In this document: in pieces, positions 36,662-45,948 of the stretch
How the letters are laid out: every line of letters begins with the position of its first letter
How positions within the stretch are numbered: position 1 is the stretch's first letter
Source: Christiangramia forsetii KT0803
GTDB lineage: Bacteria; Bacteroidota; Bacteroidia; Flavobacteriales; Flavobacteriaceae
Assembly: GCF_000060345.1 (NCBI RefSeq)
Contig: NC_008571.1
Coordinates: 248,001-312,000, forward strand
Direction of reading: 5' to 3'
DNA: 64,000 bases
Notes under the pieces: generated by a model
The model's input: only the letters and a program-made list of their open reading frames with translations
Told to the model about the DNA's origin: nothing
The model's database searches: none
Translations under genes and position numbers: made by a program

Positions 36662-38173
36662 TTAAGACATCCCTAATAATTCCTCTACATAAGTCCGGGA
36701 ATTAGAAAGTCGCGGAATTTTATGCTGCCCCCCGAGTTTATTATGCTTTTTCAACCAGTCGTAAAAAAGGTCTTTTCTAGCCTGATGAATTTTTGGCAAA
36801 TTTAGCGTCATATTATTATAGCGCTTTGCTTCATAATCGCTATTTACTTCCTGTAGGGCAAGATCCAGATGCCGGGTAAATTTATCGAAATCGCGGGGAG
36901 GCGTTTTGAATTCCACAATCCATTCATGTGCCCCTTTTTCCTTTCCTTCCATAAAAATAGGAGCCACCGTATAATCTATAATTTCGCAATTCGTGACCAG
37001 GCAAACTTTTTTAAGCGCAGATTCTGCATTCTCAATTATTAACTCTTCTCCAAAAACATTAATATGATGTTTCGTTCTTCCGGAAACCTTGATTCTATAA
37101 GGATTTAAATTTGTGAATCTTACGGTATCTCCAATTTTATATCTCCAAAGTCCGGCGTTGGTAGTTATAACGACTGCATAATTTTTATCAATTTCCACTT
37201 CGCTCAAAGGAATCGCTATCTCTTCATCGCTGCCATATTTATCCATAGGGATAAATTCATAAAAGATCCCATAATCCAACATTAATAGCAGGTCTTTGGT
37301 ATCGTTATGATCCTGGCATGCGAAGAAGCCTTCCGATGCATTGTAGATCTCATAAAACCTAAAATCTTCCTTAGGAAGTATTTTCTGATACTGCGAAGCA
37401 TAAGGTTCAAAACTCACGCCACCATGGAAATAAACCTCCAGGTGAGGCCATACTTCAAACAAACTTTCTTTTCCGGTAGTTTCAAGAACATTATTCAGTA
37501 AAACCAACATCCAACTGGGAACGCCGGCAAGACTGGTAACTTTCTCTTTAATAGTTTCATTAACAATTGCCTGCATTTTATACTCCCAATCGTGCATTAA
37601 CGATACTTCATTGCTTGGCGTACTACTGAATTCTGCCCAAAAAGGCATATTATCGATAAGAATTGCGGAAAGATCTCCGTAAGAAGTCCCATTTTCCTGG
37701 TACAGTTCCTTGCTTCCGCCAAGTCTCAGGCTTTTTCCGGTAAAGAATTGTGATTGCGGATTATTATTCAGATAAATACATAAAAGATCTTTACCCGCCG
37801 CAAAATGGCAATCTTCCAGAGAATCCTGACTTACGGGAATAAATTTACTTTTGGCGCTGGTGGTACCACTGGATTTAGCAAACCACCTAATGGGGGTTGG
37901 CCAGAGAATATTATTTTCACCTTTTCGGCTACGTTCTATATCGGGCTGATAATCTTCGTACTTCTGAATTGGCACTCGCTCCCTGAATTTTTCATAAGAA
38001 TTGATCTCATTAAAATAATAGCGCTTACCAAATTCTGTGTTTTTTGCTTTGGAAATAAGATCTTTAAGCAATTCATTTTGAACCTCATGGGGGTACTTCA
38101 TAAACAATTCCATCTGGTGAATCCTCTTTTTGAGAAACCATGAAGCTATGGAGTTGACTAATGGAATTGGCAT
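36662..38173 (-). CDS. GH3 auxin-responsive promoter family enzyme
   Basis: 503 aa. The bacterial GH3 family is an acyl-adenylate/thioester-forming (ANL-like) amino-acid conjugating type. The ATP loop WFAKSSGTTSAKSKFIPVS is at about 100-118. The next motifs are YFHGGVSFEPYASQY, YEIYNASEGFFACQ and VVITTNAGLWRYKIGDTVRF; all are intact. Plant homologues conjugate amino acids to hormones; the bacterial role is unknown. It is upstream of the acetyltransferase on the minus strand. Confidence 0.88.
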   Translation of the reverse strand: MPIPLVNSIASWFLKKRIHQMELFMKYPHEVQNELLKDLISKAKNTEFGKRYYFNEINSYEKFRERVPIQKYEDYQPDIERSRKGENNILWPTPIRWFAKSSGTTSAKSKFIPVSQDSLEDCHFAAGKDLLCIYLNNNPQSQFFTGKSLRLGGSKELYQENGTSYGDLSAILIDNMPFWAEFSSTPSNEVSLMHDWEYKMQAIVNETIKEKVTSLAGVPSWMLVLLNNVLETTGKESLFEVWPHLEVYFHGGVSFEPYASQYQKILPKEDFRFYEIYNASEGFFACQDHNDTKDLLLMLDYGIFYEFIPMDKYGSDEEIAIPLSEVEIDKNYAVVITTNAGLWRYKIGDTVRFTNLNPYRIKVSGRTKHHINVFGEELIIENAESALKKVCLVTNCEIIDYTVAPIFMEGKEKGAHEWIVEFKTPPRDFDKFTRHLDLALQEVNSDYEAKRYNNMTLNLPKIHQARKDLFYDWLKKHNKLGGQHKIPRLSNSRTYVEELLGMS

Positions 38174-38282
38174 TATTCTTCTTATCTTTAACCCTAATAT
38201 TTAAGGGATGTTTGGTTATTTGGTTAAAAATAATCGAAACTTTGAAGCCTGCAAAAAATTCATTCAGTCTTAAAATAAATAA

Positions 38283-39083
38283 TTGATGAAATACGAAGGA
38301 GTTTTAACAAAAATGAGAACCGAAATTAAGGATGTGGTTCAATATTATTTGATTTGGGAAAATGATTTTATCAATATGAATCAGCTGATCAATAAAAAAA
38401 TAAGTTTAAATTTTCTTAGATATCAGTGTCTTAATTGTGGGTTGGAAAAGAAAATTTACAGACAGGGTTTTTGTTACGACTGTTTTAGCTCTATTCCCCA
38501 GGCCGGTGACTGGGTTATAAATCCTGAGTTGAGCAAGGCGCATTTAGACCAGGAAGATCGTGATCTGGAATTTGAAAAGAGGGCGCAACTTACACCACAC
38601 GTTGTTTACCTGGCAAATTCAAGTGATGTAAAAGTTGGGGTTACCAGAAGGAATCAAATCCCAACCAGGTGGATAGACCAGGGAGCACATGAGGCCATTG
38701 AAATTGTGGAAGTCCCCAATCGTTATCTCGCAGGTATTACTGAAGTTGCCTTAAAGGATCATGTTTCAGATAAGACCAACTGGAGAAAAATGCTTACCAA
38801 TGATATTTTAGATCTTAATCTTGAAGAAGAACGGGAAAAACTTAAAGAATTTATTCCTGAAGAAGCTAAAGAATATTATCTCGCCAATAACAAGGAAACT
38901 GAAATCAAATTTCCGGTACTGGAATTTCCGGAAAAGGTAAAATCCTTAAACCTGGTAAAAAATCCTTTTTATGAAGGAGTTCTAAAAGGAATCAAAGGCC
39001 AATATCTTATATTTAACGACGGCACTGTTTTTAATATAAGAGGTAATGAAGGTTTGGTTGTGGAGCTGAATGTTCTTGTGTAA
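38283..39083 (+). CDS. DUF2797 family protein
   Basis: 266 aa. A zinc-knuckle region (about 50-75: YQCLNCGLEKKIYRQGFCYDCF, C-x2-C and C-x2-C, in parts) is followed by a GIY-YIG/URI-like stretch (VVYLANSSDVKVGVTRRNQIPTRWIDQGA, in parts) where family members carry a nuclease-like fold. There is no signal peptide. Function is unknown. It is followed by a large repeat field. Confidence 0.85.
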   Translation: MMKYEGVLTKMRTEIKDVVQYYLIWENDFINMNQLINKKISLNFLRYQCLNCGLEKKIYRQGFCYDCFSSIPQAGDWVINPELSKAHLDQEDRDLEFEKRAQLTPHVVYLANSSDVKVGVTRRNQIPTRWIDQGAHEAIEIVEVPNRYLAGITEVALKDHVSDKTNWRKMLTNDILDLNLEEEREKLKEFIPEEAKEYYLANNKETEIKFPVLEFPEKVKSLNLVKNPFYEGVLKGIKGQYLIFNDGTVFNIRGNEGLVVELNVLV

Positions 39084-39091
39084 CTGTCATT

Positions 39092-39845
39092 TCGACGGAG
39101 CAAAGCGAAGGAGAAATCTCTTGAGATGATCTAAAATCTAATGAGATCTCTTCCTTTGGTCGAGATGACAACTCAAGAAAATATATAGTTTTATTATCAC
39201 ACTGAACGTATTTCAGCATCTACCTAGAGACCCTGAAACAAGTTCAGGGTGACGAACTGAGCCTATCGAAGTGCAATCTATAAGCTAGTAAATATGATTT
39301 CGATACGCAGCACAGCGGAGTGAGAAATCTGTTATATAATGTGAATTTAAAAGAGATCTCTCCCTATGGTCGAGATGACAAATCCAGAAAATCGACAATT
39401 TCAACCAGTGTTATTCCAAACAAAGTAAAGCAGCCTCACGTAGAGATTCCTTCACTGCGTTCGAAGTGACTTTGATAAACTTATTTTCGTCATGCTGAAC
39501 TCGTTTCAGCATCTACTAAAAGACCCTGAAACAAGTTCAGGGTGACGCACTGAGCCTGTCGAAGTGCAATTTTTGAGTTAGGTGATGTCATTTCGATACG
39601 CAGCACAGCGGAGTGAGAAAACTGTTATATAATGTGAATTTAAAAGAGATCTCTTCCTTTGGTCGAGATGACAAATCAAGAAAACCGACAATTTCAACTA
39701 GTGTTATTCCAAACAAAGTAAAGCAGCCTCACGTAGAGATTTTTTCATTTCGTTCGCAGTACTTTTTAATGAATTTATTTTCGTCATGCTGAACTCGTTT
39801 CAGCATCTACTTAGAGACCCTGAAACAAGTTCAGGGTGACGTGCA
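39092..39845. repeat. Tandem array with a 293-bp unit made of REP-like hairpins
   Basis: The 769-base gap between DUF2797 and AsmA is almost all repeat. A unit of 293-294 bases is present twice in full (about 39205-39497 and 39498-39791) and partially before and after. Anchor phrases and positions: cagcatctac at 39214, 39507 and 39801; ggtcgagatgacaa near 39158, 39370 and 39660; tttcgatacgcagcacagcgg at 39299 and 39592. Each unit holds inverted repeats (for example ccctgaaacaagttcaggg) that fold as hairpins, and no protein frame. Confidence 0.9.
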
Positions 39846-39852
39846 TCTTGAT

Positions 39853-42561
39853 TTAATTTTGCTTCGTTGTATCAGTTTTCTTTTTATTGCCTTTCAAAAG
39901 CCCACCAAGAATATTCTTAGCAGCTTCCTGCACCTGTTTCTGTTGAGATTGATTTAAAGAATCTTTATTCATTGGAATCGGGGCTCCGGTAGAATCAGTT
40001 TTCTGTGAATTAACTGCTGTGGAGTCATTTTTATTAAACGGCTTCTTAGGGTCTCTTTTTCCTTGTAAAATATCGTTGATAGCATCTACAGCTTTGCCTT
40101 CAAGATTCTTCTTTTGCTGGGCCACAACTTTTTGGGTAAGATTATTAACCGCCTGTTGCATGTTTAATTTTATTTGCGGACTCTGGAAATTTCCTGTAAT
40201 TCCAATTGGAAGTTCCACCGTTGTATTTGCTAAACTTTCTCCGCTTAATTTGCCTAAAGTATTACCAATATCAGATCCCAGGTATTTTGCCGGTACATCC
40301 AGCTTCAGGTCATAATTCATATTCATATCAAAACCGTGACTCCCCGCAACCTGAAAGTCGATTCCTTTAATATTGAAGTTCATCGGTGCTATTTGTACCA
40401 TTCCATCTGTAAACGTCAATTTCGTCTTTAGTTTGCTTAGATCAATATCCTTGAAATTTATAAAATTCAGCTGGTCATCTAATTTTGACAATAAATCAGC
40501 TTTTTCAGGGTTAATTTCCGCAGTTAATAATTCTGCCAGTGCATTTCCAACAAGACTGGACATTTGCAGCGTAAGATCTTCATTTAAATTACCTTTCAGG
40601 CTTAATGTAGACTGAAGCTTACCCTCAATAGCACTTGCTAATGGTGCCAGATTTTGCATCAATTCTAAACTATTGAAAGAAGAGGCAATATCCAGGGAAT
40701 TCAGATTGAGGTCCATCTCAAAAACCGGAGTAGTATTTTTAGTAGAGACCAACCCGTTTAGCCCGATACTTCCGTTAAAGATGTTGGTTGAAATATCCTG
40801 AAGCCTTGCAGTTTCATCCCTAATTATAAGAAGTCCTTTCGCATTCTTAAGCTCAAGATTATCATACAAAACCGTATTGGCGTTAAACCTTAATTCCATA
40901 TCCAGGAAAGACGGGACTTTCACCGCTTCTTTACCTGTGGTTTTTGCTACGGTTTTATTATTCCCACTTTCATCTGTCGAAGTGATTTCTTCAGTTTCAG
41001 CCACCATAAAGTCGTTTACAGAAAAAGTATTGGACTGCACCTGGAAATTTCCTTTTAACTGCTCGTCTGTAAGTAAGAATCCAATAAGATTTTGAAGTGA
41101 TCCTGAAGCAGTAATATCGGTCTTTCCGGTCGTCATTTTCAGGTTTGGAACACTAACATTTCCTTGGTTAAAACTCAAATCAGCATTAGCGATTTGCACT
41201 TCGTTAGGAATTTCAGGAGAAGAATATCTGAAATTTTTAAGGGAAGCAGTGCCGCTACTTTTTACATTCTGATATTGTTCCTTTTCAATAGAATTCATAT
41301 CAAAACTAGTCTTAATATCTGCAGTAAGCATCCCGTTGAGATCTTGTTCCATTTCTAAAGGATAGGCCTTACTGATATTTGCAAGATTTACTGTTCCTTT
41401 AAGAGCAAGGTCTATAAGCATATTTTCGGTAATATTACTAATATTTCCATTTGCTGTAAAACGGTCCTGATCTATTCTAAAAGTCGCATTGTTAATATTT
41501 ATATATGTTTCTTCTGCCAATCCTGTATCATTCAATATTTCCATATCGAGGTTAATATCCTGAACACTTTTTGGAAGATCTGGATATTTGAAAGAAGCAT
41601 TGCTTGAAGTAATTTTAATATCCATTTTCGGAATAAAAGTATCATCAGTTTTTCCAAAAATTCTTCCGTTCAACACAAAATCCCCGTTGGTATCTACGTT
41701 TTCGATATTCTTTGCATAAATTTCAGGAATAACGGCCAGGAAATTCTTAAAGTCTGAAGACGGAGTTTTAAAACTTACGTCCATTTCGGTATCATTTTCA
41801 TTTACCTGGACATATCCATCAAAGGTCAAGGGAAGCTGATTCACTTTGGCTTCATTCTCCAAAAAGGTATATTTCATATTCTCCAGATCCATTTGGATCA
41901 CTGCATCCAGGATTAATGAGTTTTGATTCAGGTAGTTTACACCATCATAATTAAGAGAAACTAAAGCTTCAGAATATGTATCCAATTCAGACTGATCCAA
42001 TGAAAAATCACCGGTTCCCTCATGATTCAAATTCTCTATATCCAGGGATGTTTTCGAAGATTTATCATCATATTTAACCCGCGAATTATTGATCTCGTAA
42101 TGTTTAAGATCAAGGCTAAAAGGGGTACTTTCTGAATTTGATGAAACAGTAGTCGTATCTTCTACAGCAATATCGTAATTGGCATTGCCCAGAGAATCCA
42201 CTTTTATATTGACATAGGCTTTATTTAAGGTTAACCGATCAATTTTTTTAGGTTCCTCACTGCTTTTAAAAAGTTCTTTTATAGACATCTCCAGGGTGAC
42301 TTCTTCGCCCAAAGCCAGCGTGTCCCCCTTAAAAGGTTCATTGTTAATGATGCTAAGATCTTCTATAACCAGTGTGGCCTCAGGAAAACTGCGGAACATG
42401 CTGAGATCAATATCTTTAAAATCAACCTGAGCGTTAAGATTGTCGTTCATTGTCTTTTTTACCAGATCTTTCAGCTGTGATTCAAAAATAAATGGTGCCA
42501 CGATCAATAGTATGATGATGGTGAGTATTACGAATCCTAAAATTTTTAAAGCCTTTTTCAT
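39853..42561 (-). CDS. AsmA-family membrane protein
   Basis: 902 aa. One N-terminal membrane segment (about 5-27), then AsmA-type beta-rich repeats through the whole periplasmic part (SIKELFKSSEEPKKIDRLTLN onward), with family motifs such as ASFKYPDLPKS and LDLNSLDIASSFNSLELMQNLAP, read in parts. A Lys/Gln/Asn-rich tail ends the protein. AsmA proteins form long grooves for phospholipid or other lipid movement between the membranes. It ends within the repeat array's edge and is transcribed after the queuosine-precursor transporter. Confidence 0.88.
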   Translation of the reverse strand: MKKALKILGFVILTIIILLIVAPFIFESQLKDLVKKTMNDNLNAQVDFKDIDLSMFRSFPEATLVIEDLSIINNEPFKGDTLALGEEVTLEMSIKELFKSSEEPKKIDRLTLNKAYVNIKVDSLGNANYDIAVEDTTTVSSNSESTPFSLDLKHYEINNSRVKYDDKSSKTSLDIENLNHEGTGDFSLDQSELDTYSEALVSLNYDGVNYLNQNSLILDAVIQMDLENMKYTFLENEAKVNQLPLTFDGYVQVNENDTEMDVSFKTPSSDFKNFLAVIPEIYAKNIENVDTNGDFVLNGRIFGKTDDTFIPKMDIKITSSNASFKYPDLPKSVQDINLDMEILNDTGLAEETYININNATFRIDQDRFTANGNISNITENMLIDLALKGTVNLANISKAYPLEMEQDLNGMLTADIKTSFDMNSIEKEQYQNVKSSGTASLKNFRYSSPEIPNEVQIANADLSFNQGNVSVPNLKMTTGKTDITASGSLQNLIGFLLTDEQLKGNFQVQSNTFSVNDFMVAETEEITSTDESGNNKTVAKTTGKEAVKVPSFLDMELRFNANTVLYDNLELKNAKGLLIIRDETARLQDISTNIFNGSIGLNGLVSTKNTTPVFEMDLNLNSLDIASSFNSLELMQNLAPLASAIEGKLQSTLSLKGNLNEDLTLQMSSLVGNALAELLTAEINPEKADLLSKLDDQLNFINFKDIDLSKLKTKLTFTDGMVQIAPMNFNIKGIDFQVAGSHGFDMNMNYDLKLDVPAKYLGSDIGNTLGKLSGESLANTTVELPIGITGNFQSPQIKLNMQQAVNNLTQKVVAQQKKNLEGKAVDAINDILQGKRDPKKPFNKNDSTAVNSQKTDSTGAPIPMNKDSLNQSQQKQVQEAAKNILGGLLKGNKKKTDTTKQN

Positions 42562-42582
42562 AAGGTTTGTTTTTTATTGATT

Positions 42583-43287
42583 TTATACTGCATCTAAGTT
42601 AAGTTCTTCAGCAGGTTTTAAATTGAATAATTTTCTCAATCCATAAACTGCAGCGTATAGAAATGGAGTATCCAGTGCTGCTATTAATACTTTGAATAAA
42701 AATCCGCTAAGTAGCAGTCCGCCAAATAATTCCCAGTCTATCTTTCCAAAGCTACAAAGCAAAAATAAGACCGAAAAGGTATCTGCGAACTGAGATAGAA
42801 AAGTTGAGAAATTATTTCGTAACCATAAGTGTTTTCCTTTGGTAATTTTTTTCCAGAAGTGGAATAGCTGGATATCTATATACTGAGCTAAAAGATAAGC
42901 AACCATTGATGCGAAAACTGCTATGGTCGTGGCTCCAAAAACTTTTTCAAATAATGAATCGTTTATAGGAGACCAACTGGTAGCGGGGACGGCATCTGCC
43001 AGATAAATTATTAATAGCGAGAAAAATGAGGCGAATATTCCTGTGGTAACTACTAAGTTAGCCTTCTTTTTCCCATAGATTTCACTAATAATATCAGTAA
43101 TTAAAAATGTTACCGGATATGGTAAAATCCCAACGGAAATTTCAAAAGTATATAATCCGAAAAAGTCCCAGTAAAAAAACTTTTGAAAGATGAGGTTAGA
43201 TACTACCAGGGAAGCAATAAATAAAGCGCTAAGGATCATATAAATTTGCTGGGCCTTAAGCGTATCTTTCAGAGTGAGTCTCGTCAA
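42583..43287 (-). CDS. Queuosine precursor transporter (YhhQ/VUT1 family)
   Basis: 234 aa from a TTG start at 43287. Six membrane segments (about 16-35, 40-62, 79-97, 118-137, 160-180 and 190-212) with the family motif ISVGILPYPVTFLITDIISEIYG in parts (TDIISEIYG). The family takes up preQ0 or preQ1 for queuosine synthesis. A TAATTTTG element lies upstream (43310-43317). It is divergent from folK and co-directional with asmA 22 bases later. Confidence 0.85.
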   Translation of the reverse strand: MTRLTLKDTLKAQQIYMILSALFIASLVVSNLIFQKFFYWDFFGLYTFEISVGILPYPVTFLITDIISEIYGKKKANLVVTTGIFASFFSLLIIYLADAVPATSWSPINDSLFEKVFGATTIAVFASMVAYLLAQYIDIQLFHFWKKITKGKHLWLRNNFSTFLSQFADTFSVLFLLCSFGKIDWELFGGLLLSGFLFKVLIAALDTPFLYAAVYGLRKLFNLKPAEELNLDAV

Positions 43288-43393
43288 ATTTTGTTATTAA
43301 GTCTTCCCGCAAAATTAAGAGTATGTGATTTTGTTTTGCTTAATTTGCTGTGAAATTATTTGGCGCTACCTCTTAAAATTTTCTTAATTCGCT

Positions 43394-44530
43394 TTGAAAT
43401 CCCCTAAAACAGTAATACTAGCACTGGGAAGTAATCTTGGTAACCGTATTGGTTACATGCAAAATGCCCTTGAAAAGATGCACCATAACATTGGTTGGGT
43501 GCTTGAAGTTTCTAAAATATATGAAACTCCTGCCTGGGGTTTCGAAGGAAATTCATTTTTGAACGCATGTGTTTCGGTTTCTACCAGGTTAGAAGCCTCC
43601 GAAGTGCTTACTGAGCTTTTACAAATTGAAAATGAACTGGGAAGAGAGCGATCTGATTCAGGAAATTACCAGAACAGGACCATAGATCTTGATATTTTGC
43701 TTTTTGGAGAAGAAATTATTGAGACTGAAATTCTTAGGATTCCGCATCCCGGAATTCCTAATAGAAGTTTTGTTTTAAAGCCACTAAACGATATTGCAGC
43801 TTCAGAAAAGCACCCTGCCTTAGGAAAAAAGATCAGTCAATTATTGAAAGAGACGAAAGATACTTCTGAGATCACTATTTCTTCCGAAGAAATTAAAAAA
43901 CCTACGCTGAATTATCATTTTCCCGGATACAATTATATTGCAGTTGAAGGAAATATAGGTGCGGGAAAGACCAGTTTTTCTACCATGGTTTCAGAAGATT
44001 TTAATGCTAAACTGATTCTGGAACGTTTTAAAGACAATCCTTTTCTTCCAAAATTCTATGAGAACAAGGAGCGTTATGCTTTTCCCCTGGAAATGTCTTT
44101 TTTAGCAGATCGCTATCAACAGCTTTCAGACGATTTAGCGCAATATGATCTTTTTAAGGATTTTGTGATCTCAGATTATGACGTTTTTAAATCGCTGATC
44201 TTTGCCAAGATCACCCTGCACGAAGATGAATATTCGTTGTATCATAAACTTTTCCATTTGATTTATAAAGAATTGGTAAAGCCGGAGCTTTATATTTATT
44301 TATATCAGAATACCGAGCGTTTACTGGAAAATATTAAAAAACGCGGTAGGGATTATGAACAAAATATTCAGCCGGAATATTTAATGGATATCAACAATAG
44401 CTACCTGAACTTTATCAAATCCCAAAGTAACATGAAAGTGCAGATCATTGATATATCAGGACTTGATTTCGTTTCCAGTAGGAAGGATTATTTATGGCTG
44501 CTATCTGAAATAGATAAAGCTTTGGTTTAA
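43394..44530 (+). CDS. folK: Fusion of folate HPPK (FolK) with deoxynucleoside kinase
   Basis: 378 aa from a TTG start (43394). Residues 1-155 are 6-hydroxymethyl-7,8-dihydropterin pyrophosphokinase: LALGSNLGNR (9-18), YETPAWGF (43-50), NRTIDLDILLFG (94-105, metal-binding DLD) and IPHPGIPNRSFVLKPL (116-131). Residues 178-378 are a deoxynucleoside kinase: P-loop EGNIGAGKTSFS (185-196) and the ERF and YQLY-type blocks (ILERFKDNPFLPKFY). The first step of folate synthesis and the salvage of deoxynucleosides are thus in one protein. The fusion is known in Bacteroidota. Confidence 0.92.
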   Translation: MKSPKTVILALGSNLGNRIGYMQNALEKMHHNIGWVLEVSKIYETPAWGFEGNSFLNACVSVSTRLEASEVLTELLQIENELGRERSDSGNYQNRTIDLDILLFGEEIIETEILRIPHPGIPNRSFVLKPLNDIAASEKHPALGKKISQLLKETKDTSEITISSEEIKKPTLNYHFPGYNYIAVEGNIGAGKTSFSTMVSEDFNAKLILERFKDNPFLPKFYENKERYAFPLEMSFLADRYQQLSDDLAQYDLFKDFVISDYDVFKSLIFAKITLHEDEYSLYHKLFHLIYKELVKPELYIYLYQNTERLLENIKKRGRDYEQNIQPEYLMDINNSYLNFIKSQSNMKVQIIDISGLDFVSSRKDYLWLLSEIDKALV

Positions 44531-44616
44531 TTTTGTTGTCCCGCTACTGAACCATTCATCAGATTCTTTTCATAAATTAGTGACTTACAGTTACTAAGCA
44601 GGTAAATACTAGAATT

Positions 44617-45177
44617 ATGGAAAGGCCACTTAAAGGAAGACCAGATCATATAAAAGCAGCTCATACCGAAGATTTTGTAGATCACTACTGGGGCAGTATA
44701 AATTATGTTTTTAGTCTTATAAAAGCGTCAGAACTAAAGGCCGGGCTTATATTATCATTCTATGGTATTTTGCTGAATTTCATCTTTCAGCATATCAATG
44801 ATGTGCTGGCTGAGACACTGGGAAACCTCCTATTTAATATCTTTTCAGCTTTATGGTTTCTTTGTACCGTAATTTCTATTTACTTCAGCATTCGCTGTTT
44901 TATGCCCAAAATTGAAGATAAATATGAAAAAAACATTTTTTTCTTTGGCGATGTGGTATCAAAATTTGGAAATATCAAGGAGTTTTCCCGCACCTTTTAT
45001 GAGACCAGTTTGAATGAAGAGGAGCTATTCGATCAGCTGGGACAGCAAATATTTATCATCTCTAAAATATCTGCCTATAAATTCAGAAACGTAAATAGAT
45101 CGCTTAGATTTTTAGGATTGGGATTGATCATGCTAATGGCCGGGCTATTAAGTTATATGTATCTCGCCCTAAACTAA
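44617..45177 (+). CDS. Pycsar-effector-like (PycTM/DUF5706) membrane protein, orphan
   Basis: 186 aa. Three hydrophobic segments at about 40-58, 72-92 and 165-183; between them FFFGD (108-112) and LGQQIFIISKISAYKF (141-156) are the family's usual spots, and KASELKAGLILSF (36-48) is the first. In Pycsar anti-phage systems such a protein binds cCMP or cUMP made by a nearby uridylate or cytidylate cyclase and damages the membrane. No cyclase or other defense gene lies beside this copy, so it is an orphan. Immediately upstream is folK-dNK and downstream (convergent) trmH. Confidence 0.7.
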   Translation: MERPLKGRPDHIKAAHTEDFVDHYWGSINYVFSLIKASELKAGLILSFYGILLNFIFQHINDVLAETLGNLLFNIFSALWFLCTVISIYFSIRCFMPKIEDKYEKNIFFFGDVVSKFGNIKEFSRTFYETSLNEEELFDQLGQQIFIISKISAYKFRNVNRSLRFLGLGLIMLMAGLLSYMYLALN

Positions 45178-45182
45178 GCACA

Positions 45183-45719
45183 TTAAAGCTTTAGTTTAGA
45201 AAAAAGATCCCATAACACGACTCCTGTGCTCACCGAAATATTAAGCGAATGTTTGCTCCCCAGTTGGGGTATTTCAATCACGGCGTCACTGGCAGAAACG
45301 ACTTCCTGCTGCACCCCTTTCACTTCATTTCCAAAAACAACCGCTGTGGTTTGGTGTTTTTCAGGAACAAAATCATTTAGCATCGTAGCTCCTTCAGCCT
45401 GCTCGATGGCATAAACTTTAATGCCTTCAGCTTTAAGTTTTTTAACAAGGCTTACCGTATTTTCTACATATTCCCAGGTGACGGTATCGGTTGCGCCTAA
45501 TGCGGTTTTCTGAATGTCTTTGTGAGGGGGTTGGGCAGTAATTCCGCAGAGATAAATTTTCTGAATAAGAAAAGCATCGGCCGAGCGAAAAACCGAACCT
45601 ATATTGTTGAGGCTTCTCACATTATCAAGAATTACAATAATCGGCGTTTTTTCAGCTTTTTTAAACTGATCTACACTTTTTCTATCCAGTTCGCTGTTCA
45701 GTAATTTTCTCTTTTCCAT
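45183..45719 (-). CDS. TrmH/SpoU family RNA 2'-O-methyltransferase
   Basis: 178 aa, short form without an N-terminal RNA-binding extension. The trefoil-knot SPOUT motifs are clear: NIGSVFRSADAF (Asn/Arg), VVFGNEVKGV and IPQLGSKHSLNISVSTGVVLW (in parts). It methylates tRNA or rRNA with S-adenosylmethionine; the exact target cannot be told. Converges with the Pycsar-like gene with a 5-base gap. Confidence 0.9.
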   Translation of the reverse strand: MEKRKLLNSELDRKSVDQFKKAEKTPIIVILDNVRSLNNIGSVFRSADAFLIQKIYLCGITAQPPHKDIQKTALGATDTVTWEYVENTVSLVKKLKAEGIKVYAIEQAEGATMLNDFVPEKHQTTAVVFGNEVKGVQQEVVSASDAVIEIPQLGSKHSLNISVSTGVVLWDLFSKLKL

Positions 45720-45948
45720 AGTGCAAAAATAGAAAATTGAAGGATTTTCTGAACTTTAATACCAGTATGTAGTTCTACTATCCATAAGATATTGATAAAT
45801 TGAACTTTGCATGGAGAGCAAAAATGATATTGTTTTATTAAAAAAATGATCAGTGGTTTAGCTGAAATAGATTCAGTATTTCATTTTTCCGACAGAAAAA
45901 TCAGAAGATTTACTTCAAAATATTGAAAATGTAAACTAAGACAGTGCT

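Noticed and set aside
39092-39845. CRISPR or insertion sequence in the repeat array.
   Set aside because: The repeats are about 293 bp with hairpins, without spacers or a transposase frame.
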